Positions 14,997 through 18,986 of a stretch of DNA of 18,986 nt are shown here, piece after piece. The stretch's first letter is position 1. The number at the start of each line of letters is the position of its first letter. The position numbers and the translations under genes are program-made. The notes below the pieces were generated by a model. That model saw only the letters and a program-made list of their open reading frames with translations, did no database searches and was not told the origin of the DNA. The stretch covers positions 1 through 18,986 of the forward strand of contig CANCFZ010000020.1 of the NCBI GenBank assembly GCA_947377425.1, read 5' to 3'. Origin of the DNA: Flavobacteriaceae bacterium (GTDB taxonomy: Bacteria; Bacteroidota; Bacteroidia; Flavobacteriales; Flavobacteriaceae).

Positions 14997-15030
14997 AGTT
15001 TTCAGTTTTCAGTTTTCAGTTTTCAGTTTT
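14997..15030. repeat. Heptanucleotide tandem repeat upstream of ileS
   Basis: Four perfect copies of AGTTTTC and a partial fifth (AGTTTT) span 34 bp in the 109-bp gap between recO and ileS. On the ileS strand it reads GAAAACT repeated, just upstream of the promoter-like element. Confidence 0.93.
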
Positions 15031-15066
15031 TGCGATTGTACAAGAAAGAATGCCTAAATTTATCTT

Positions 15067-15780
15067 TTATGCAAAAACTTCCTTTAAAACTTCTAGAGAT
15101 TTTGGTTTTTTGAATCCGTCAAGATGAATGGTGTAGTAATCTAATAAGATTTTTAGAAGGATTTGGCGTTCAATTCCGGCGAAAACTTTTTGGTCGGAGT
15201 CAAATTTTAGATTGATTAGTTTTTTGAAAAGAAAAGTTTCGTGTTCCGAAAGGCAACTTATTCCTTGAAATGGCGAAAAAATTCCATCGGTCATTTCAAA
15301 AAAATTAAAATCAATTTCTGAAATATCAGGATAAAATCCGATGAATTTTGTGATTTCTAAAAGTAATATTAAATGAAAATTTGAAGTTTCATGGTGTGTG
15401 TCCAACCAAATCAAAGCGGTTTCTAAAAAAGTAAATAAATCTTCGTTTTTTTCTTCTTCTTGAATGCTATGATGCAACATTTCAGACAAGAAAATCACGA
15501 TGGTGCTTTTTACAATATCCGTATTTATGGTTTGATAAGCCATTGCTAATTTGATTTCTTTAAAATGCTCTAAGGTACCTTTGTTCTTATGGCTGGCTTC
15601 AATTTCAAGAATAGTAAGCGGTTGAAAATAAGCAATTTTTTGATTGGATTTTTTTCCAGAATAAGCACTTTGAACGAAGTAACTTTTTAATCCGTCACTT
15701 TGCGTGAAACATTTTACAATCAAGCTTTTTTCTTGAAATTTTAAGTATGAGATTACTATGGCTTTGGTTTTGATTAGCAT
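15067..15780 (-). CDS. recO: DNA repair protein RecO
   Basis: A 237-residue cytoplasmic recombination mediator that works with RecR to load RecA on SSB-coated single-stranded DNA. The N-terminal OB-fold (about 1-80) opens with the family-typical KTKAIVISYLKFQEKSLIVKCFT and continues with GLKSYFVQSAYSGKK and FQPLTILEIE. The rest is helical, as in RecO. The four-cysteine zinc motif of some RecO proteins is absent. Length is normal. It follows porZ by 40 bp on the same strand; that gap holds a short repeat-like sequence (15791-15815). It may share the porZ transcript. Confidence 0.92.
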   Translation of the reverse strand: MLIKTKAIVISYLKFQEKSLIVKCFTQSDGLKSYFVQSAYSGKKSNQKIAYFQPLTILEIEASHKNKGTLEHFKEIKLAMAYQTINTDIVKSTIVIFLSEMLHHSIQEEEKNEDLFTFLETALIWLDTHHETSNFHLILLLEITKFIGFYPDISEIDFNFFEMTDGIFSPFQGISCLSEHETFLFKKLINLKFDSDQKVFAGIERQILLKILLDYYTIHLDGFKKPKSLEVLKEVFA

Positions 15781-15790
15781 AAAATAAGAG

Positions 15791-15815
15791 TACTTCGACT
15801 GTGCTTAGTGTGACA
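15791..15815. repeat. Short interspersed repeat between porZ and recO
   Basis: The sequence TACTTCGACTGTGCTTAGTG followed by TGACA resembles a degenerate copy of the ACTTCGACTNNGCTCAGTGTGACA-type repeat that I recall as abundant between genes in Bacteroidota. It fills most of the 40-bp porZ-recO gap. The assignment rests on memory and would need copies elsewhere in the genome to confirm. Confidence 0.5.
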
Positions 15816-15820
15816 AATTA

Positions 15821-18142
15821 TTATCGAATAATCATTACTTTTTTGATTGTAGTTTCGATTCCGTCTTGTGCTGAAATTAAAATCAAATAAACTCCAGATG
15901 CTACTTTATATTTTCCAAAAGCAGTTGTATCCCATTCGATAGTTCCTCCTTCAGAAGTGGTTTCAAAAACTAAATTTCCTTCAACATCTGTGATTTTAAC
16001 TATTGCTTTATTGGTTAAATTTGAAATTTTTACTGTACCTTCAAATTCAGGTCGAACAGGATTTGGATAAACATAAACGCTATTCAAATCATCGCTTGCT
16101 CGTGTTGAAGTTCCTTTAAAAGAAACCAAACCTTTATCTGTTGCAAAAAAAACTTCGCCTGATGTTCCGTCAATTTCTATATCACTGATATTATTGCTTG
16201 GCAATGGAGAATTTTCTTTTGTGAAATGATAAATCGTTTCTTGACCATTTGATGAAACTAAATACACTCCCGATTCTGCTATGGCAACCCATTTTCTATT
16301 AGCCCCATCAACAGCAATATCAGAAATGAATTGGTCGTAAAATAATTCTTGAGCTAAATCATTTTCAAGTATAATAATTGATTTCGATTGAATTTCGGTT
16401 TCACTTATAAATGAATCTACCGACGGAATTATTCTTAAACCGCTGGTTGTTCCTATCCAGAGCTGGTTTTTGTTATCAACTGCAACACATCTAACATTAA
16501 CCGAAGGAAGATTTCCATCAGTTCCTGTTTTTATTTTCATGAATTTATTACTGTATTTTTCATTAAATGCAATCAACCCATTTGCTCTAAAAGTTGGAAC
16601 CCATTTAGTATCATTTTTATCAATTGCTATTTTTCCATAACTCTCATAATTAGGGTCTTCCAGTAAATTGGTGAAATCAAATGTTTGCCATTGCGCATCC
16701 GATTTTAAAACTTTTAAAGGCTTATAAACTAAAGCATTTGACATCCAAAGATTATTTTTACTATCAAATGTTGCTCCGTTAATTCTAACTGAAATATAAC
16801 TAGCAGGAACTGTTCCGCCCCATTGTTGACTTTGAGGCCCATTTGGAGAAGCACTCAACTCATTATAAAGCGTTGTTACGCCATTCTTAATCTTCAACAT
16901 GCCACTTTGAAAAGAACAAACATAAACCTCGTTGTCGTCTTTAGGATTTGCAACTATATCTGTAAGCGAAACAGCACCTTGCAACTGACTAAAAGGAATT
17001 GAACTCCAACCTGTTTGAGAATTATAAGTGCTAATTGCTTTTTGAGAATTATCAGGCGTTGGAACAAAAGTTATATCATATCCGCCATAAGTCGCCCATA
17101 ATTTACTAGATGTTTTCTTTAATCTAAAAATGTTATTATATATTGGTCCATTTGGTAAAATAAAATCAAAATTAGTGGGATTTGAAATTGGAGATGATAG
17201 TAATCCATTTTCGTTTGTTCCAATATAAATTGTTGTGTCAATAATAGTGGCACATGAAAATGTTACATAAGTAGTTGTAAATTGATAGTTTTGAATATGA
17301 GCAACTTGCTGCAAAGTAGTATCAAAAACATAAACATGGTTTTTAGTTGTTACAATAAGATTGTCATTAGAAGCTCTAATATCTACACCAGCTTCTGGTA
17401 ATTGAAAAAACTGAACAAAAGAAGTTCCGTTGTACTTGAAAAGCACACCATCAGTTCGCAATGCAATTACTTGAGTTCCTAATGTTACAACCCCATTCCA
17501 TTCACTTCCTGTTTGGTCAACCCATTGATTGTAATCATCAAGAAACTGATTAGACAAGTCAGCTTTTCTTATTCCGCTTCCAGAGAGATTTCCTTTAGTT
17601 GCTGCATAAATAAATCCATTCTGAATAGTTGTTTGTTGAACAGAGATAAAGGTTCCAAGCGGTCCCATATAATAAGTATCCCCAAACTCTAATGTAGTTA
17701 AATCGAAAACTGTAATTCCATAATCACAAGAAATATAGAGCTTGCCATTATATTCAAGAAAATGATTAATTCTTTTAATTAATGGAGATACAGGAACTTC
17801 ATCCAAAATTCCTTTTTTATATAAAATTGTTCCGTCGTGATTAACAACTAATAGTAAACCGTTTTTATTACCAACAAATGTTTGGTTGAATGTGTCGCTA
17901 TGATATAATGCGGTTATTGTTTCCGCTTTTAATCCATCTACAGACGTAGTTGTTTTTATATCATTTGCATTAAAATTTTTGGAGAAAAAAGCATTTTGAG
18001 AAGACGCATAAATATCTTTAGAAGATTCTGAAACATCTGTAATTTGATTGTACGAAAAATAACCTTGCCACAATTGATTGCTTTGGGAAAAACCAAACAC
18101 AAAACTAAATAGCACTATAATGTTTAAAATTCTCTTTAACAT
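15821..18142 (-). CDS. porZ: Type IX secretion system surface protein PorZ
   Basis: A 773-residue secreted beta-propeller protein. The signal peptide is MLKRILNIIVLFSFVFGFSQ, and the mature protein begins SNQLWQGYFSYNQITDV, matching the PorZ N-terminal pattern. Repeated propeller blades follow, e.g. NGKLYISCDYGITVFDL, NNLWMSNALVYKPLKV, NQLWIGTTSGLRIIP and GEVFFATDKGLVSF. The last 85 residues, starting VYVYPNPVRPEFEG and ending VASGVYLILIS...KKVMIIR, are a type A T9SS sorting domain. In Porphyromonas, PorZ belongs to the PorU-PorV-PorQ-PorZ attachment complex, which cleaves sorting domains and anchors cargo to anionic LPS. The start chosen (18142) gives a proper signal peptide and lies about 20 nt after a predicted transcription start. 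The longer frame from 18208 would begin upstream of that promoter and spoil the signal peptide. Confidence 0.9.
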   Translation of the reverse strand: MLKRILNIIVLFSFVFGFSQSNQLWQGYFSYNQITDVSESSKDIYASSQNAFFSKNFNANDIKTTTSVDGLKAETITALYHSDTFNQTFVGNKNGLLLVVNHDGTILYKKGILDEVPVSPLIKRINHFLEYNGKLYISCDYGITVFDLTTLEFGDTYYMGPLGTFISVQQTTIQNGFIYAATKGNLSGSGIRKADLSNQFLDDYNQWVDQTGSEWNGVVTLGTQVIALRTDGVLFKYNGTSFVQFFQLPEAGVDIRASNDNLIVTTKNHVYVFDTTLQQVAHIQNYQFTTTYVTFSCATIIDTTIYIGTNENGLLSSPISNPTNFDFILPNGPIYNNIFRLKKTSSKLWATYGGYDITFVPTPDNSQKAISTYNSQTGWSSIPFSQLQGAVSLTDIVANPKDDNEVYVCSFQSGMLKIKNGVTTLYNELSASPNGPQSQQWGGTVPASYISVRINGATFDSKNNLWMSNALVYKPLKVLKSDAQWQTFDFTNLLEDPNYESYGKIAIDKNDTKWVPTFRANGLIAFNEKYSNKFMKIKTGTDGNLPSVNVRCVAVDNKNQLWIGTTSGLRIIPSVDSFISETEIQSKSIIILENDLAQELFYDQFISDIAVDGANRKWVAIAESGVYLVSSNGQETIYHFTKENSPLPSNNISDIEIDGTSGEVFFATDKGLVSFKGTSTRASDDLNSVYVYPNPVRPEFEGTVKISNLTNKAIVKITDVEGNLVFETTSEGGTIEWDTTAFGKYKVASGVYLILISAQDGIETTIKKVMIIR

Positions 18143-18165
18143 TCTTAAAATAAATAATTCAAGGA

Positions 18166-18173
18166 CAAATATA
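18166..18173 (-). promoter_or_regulatory. porZ promoter, -7 element TATATTTG
   Basis: The minus strand reads TATATTTG, an exact TAnnTTTG match, 23 bp upstream of the porZ ATG at 18142. No good -33 TTTG was found at the usual distance. Predicted leader is about 19 nt. Confidence 0.5.
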
Positions 18174-18232
18174 GTATAAAACGCAATTATATCTATTTTC
18201 ATATACAATTACATCTGTACTATGAACAGAAG

Positions 18233-18373
18233 TCAACTTTTTCTATTGATTTAGTTCATTCTGAAGTTGAAATAATACTCTTCAACATTCAGTTTTCTAA
18301 TCAAACAATAAAATCGTACAAGTCTGTATTGGAAAAACTATTTGAATCCGAAGATCTTGAAAGAACTCTTTAA
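18233..18373 (+). pseudogene. Unrecognised ORF fragment without a start codon
   Basis: A plus-strand frame reads STFSIDLVHSEVEIILFNIQ, continues through SNQTIKSYKSVLEKLFESED and ends LERTL before TAA at 18371-18373. Its composition looks protein-like, unlike the AT-rich noise upstream. The frame stays open back to 18158, but no ATG, GTG or TTG start precedes it, and the natural-looking part begins abruptly. It looks like the C-terminal end of a lost gene. I do not recognise the family. It lies between the porZ promoter and the ORF at 18391, in a different frame from the latter. Confidence 0.35.
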
Positions 18374-18390
18374 TTAGAATTGGAGAGGAG

Positions 18391-18729
18391 ATGAAAAATT
18401 TACAGACTCAAAAACAATTCATACAAAGTGAATATATGAATGGATTATTAGCAACTAGTGAACACCAAGAATTAAAAAAATCGATAGATGTAAAGTTATT
18501 TAAAAACGAACGAAATCATAGATATTTATCAGAGGCTATGACTCCATATAATGAATACTTGAGTAAACATGTTCCTATGTTTGAAGGTTTACTTTCGTCA
18601 ACACTTCCAATTGAAATTTTAGTCAATGTTGGCAGGGTTTTAGACAGTAATAAAAAAGAAAAGGAGACCATTTCTGATCTCCTGTTCAATGTAGCTCCCT
18701 CTCTTGGGCTCGAACCAAGGACCCTCTGA
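18391..18729 (+). CDS. Hypothetical ORF running into antisense tRNA-Asn (possibly truncated)
   Basis: A 112-codon frame opens with MKNLQTQKQFIQSEYMNGLL and contains SKHVPMFEGLLSSTLPIEI and VNVGRVLDSNKKEK. It starts 17 bp after the stop of the fragment at 18233-18373 and is preceded by GGAGAGGAG, which is too close to the ATG for a normal Shine-Dalgarno site. The last codons run through the tRNA terminator and then antisense through the 3' half of tRNA-Asn, so the true C-terminus (after about residue 93) has been lost or replaced. I do not recognise the family. It may be a decayed remnant at a tRNA insertion hotspot rather than a working gene. Confidence 0.35.
   Translation: MKNLQTQKQFIQSEYMNGLLATSEHQELKKSIDVKLFKNERNHRYLSEAMTPYNEYLSKHVPMFEGLLSSTLPIEILVNVGRVLDSNKKEKETISDLLFNVAPSLGLEPRTL
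18645..18683 (-). terminator. tRNA-Asn terminator
   Basis: The stem AGGAGA (18662-18667) pairs with TCTCCT (18678-18683) around a 10-nt loop. On the minus strand it is followed by TTTTCTTTTTTATT. It lies 11 bp past the tRNA 3' end. Confidence 0.75.
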
Positions 18730-18768
18730 TTAACAGTCAGATGCTCTAACCAACTGAGCTAAGAAGGA
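18695..18768 (-). tRNA. tRNA-Asn (anticodon GTT)
   Basis: The minus strand folds as a 74-nt cloverleaf. The acceptor stem is TCCTTCT with AGAGGGA (one G-U pair). The D-arm has AGCTCAGTTGGTTAGAGC. The anticodon stem-loop is CTGACTGTTAATCAG with loop CTGTTAA and anticodon GTT. The T-arm contains GGTTCGAGCC. The discriminator base is G, as expected for tRNA-Asn. CCA is not encoded. A strong promoter lies about 80 bp upstream and a terminator 11 bp downstream, so it is a single-gene unit. Confidence 0.97.
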
Positions 18769-18850
18769 AACTGTATATTGTAATTTTGTTCAAGAACTTT
18801 TTTGTAGCTTTCTCTTAATTAAGAGCTGATTTATATCGGTTAAGCGGTTG

Positions 18851-18881
18851 CAAATATAAAGCGTTTTTTAATTTTTGCAAA
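18851..18881 (-). promoter_or_regulatory. tRNA-Asn promoter (TTTG, 19 bp, TATATTTG)
   Basis: The minus strand has TTTG (18878-18881), a 19-bp spacer and TATATTTG (18851-18858), the textbook Bacteroidota -33 / -7 arrangement. Transcription should start near 18847, leaving a leader of about 79 nt to be removed by RNase P. The leader contains the palindrome CTCTTAATTAAGAG (18812-18825) and GTTCAAGAAC (18788-18797). Confidence 0.75.
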
Positions 18882-18908
18882 CAAAAAATGATAAATTTTT
18901 ATTTTTTT

Positions 18909-18986
18909 TTATTTTCCAACAATTGCTTTGTAAATATCGTTTCCGTTTGCAAATAAAAGTAGTGTAATAAGTAATACAAAACCAAC
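18909..18986 (-). CDS. rseP: RIP metalloprotease RseP, C-terminal end (partial)
   Basis: The last 25 codons of a minus-strand gene read VGFVLLITLLLFANGNDIYK and end AIVGK before TAA. The final transmembrane helix followed by FANGNDIYK is characteristic of the C-terminus of site-2 zinc metalloproteases of the RseP family, which cleave membrane-bound regulators such as anti-sigma factors and signal peptide remnants. The HExxH active site and PDZ domains lie outside the window. The T/A-rich gap of about 30 bp to the tRNA promoter shows no clear terminator. Confidence 0.75.
   Translation of the reverse strand, partial: VGFVLLITLLLFANGNDIYKAIVGK

Noticed and set aside
14835..15113. Plus-strand ORF of 92 codons across the ileS upstream region
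   Set aside because: It is antisense to ileS and recO ends and its middle is the heptanucleotide array, so it is a by-product of repeat periodicity.
18143..18208. 22-residue N-terminal extension of PorZ from an upstream ATG
   Set aside because: It lies upstream of a TATATTTG element, would add a second hydrophobic stretch before a good signal peptide, and is not needed.
18382..18390. GGAGAGGAG as a Shine-Dalgarno site for the ORF at 18391
   Set aside because: It directly abuts the ATG, leaving no proper spacing, and other genes here do not use Shine-Dalgarno sites.

Overview
The window looks like a chromosomal segment of a Bacteroidota bacterium, most likely Flavobacterium or a close relative. 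The basis is AT-rich DNA, A-rich translation starts without clear Shine-Dalgarno sites, several promoter elements of the Bacteroidota form TAnnTTTG, a type IX secretion protein (PorZ) with a C-terminal sorting domain, and a TraR/DksA protein that has lost its zinc cysteines. No database search was run. All family calls come from reading motifs.

Layout. Positions 1-104 hold the tail of a Cys/Met-metabolism PLP enzyme on the plus strand, ending at a perfect bidirectional terminator. Facing it on the minus strand is a tyrosine-catabolism pair, hmgA (homogentisate dioxygenase) then hppD (4-hydroxyphenylpyruvate dioxygenase). Upstream, behind its own promoter and terminator, is an APC-family amino acid permease. 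Next come uvrC and, 12 bp downstream, a large outer-membrane patatin-like phospholipase with a POTRA and beta-barrel. A divergent promoter region (8471-8616) separates uvrC from a plus-strand pair: a PLP-dependent group II decarboxylase overlapping a 5-formyltetrahydrofolate cyclo-ligase. These converge on lspA with a 4-bp stop-codon overlap. Further minus-strand genes are a DksA-like protein following ileS in one operon, then recO and porZ. The right end holds two unrecognised plus-strand ORF fragments, a tRNA-Asn(GTT) with a strong promoter and terminator, and the last 25 codons of rseP.

The genes are mostly housekeeping: translation, DNA repair, envelope biogenesis, lipoprotein processing and tyrosine breakdown. 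I saw no phage, CRISPR, insertion sequence or defence system. The unusual material is small repeats and where they sit. An interspersed hairpin repeat and a 7-bp tandem repeat both lie in frame inside the signal-peptide region of the patatin gene. A second 7-bp tandem array lies just upstream of ileS. A short palindrome appears to have added about nine codons to the folate cyclo-ligase. Orphan ORF fragments abut the 3' end of tRNA-Asn. The patatin locus is the best candidate for something undescribed: a possible repeat-length switch in the signal peptide of an outer-membrane phospholipase.
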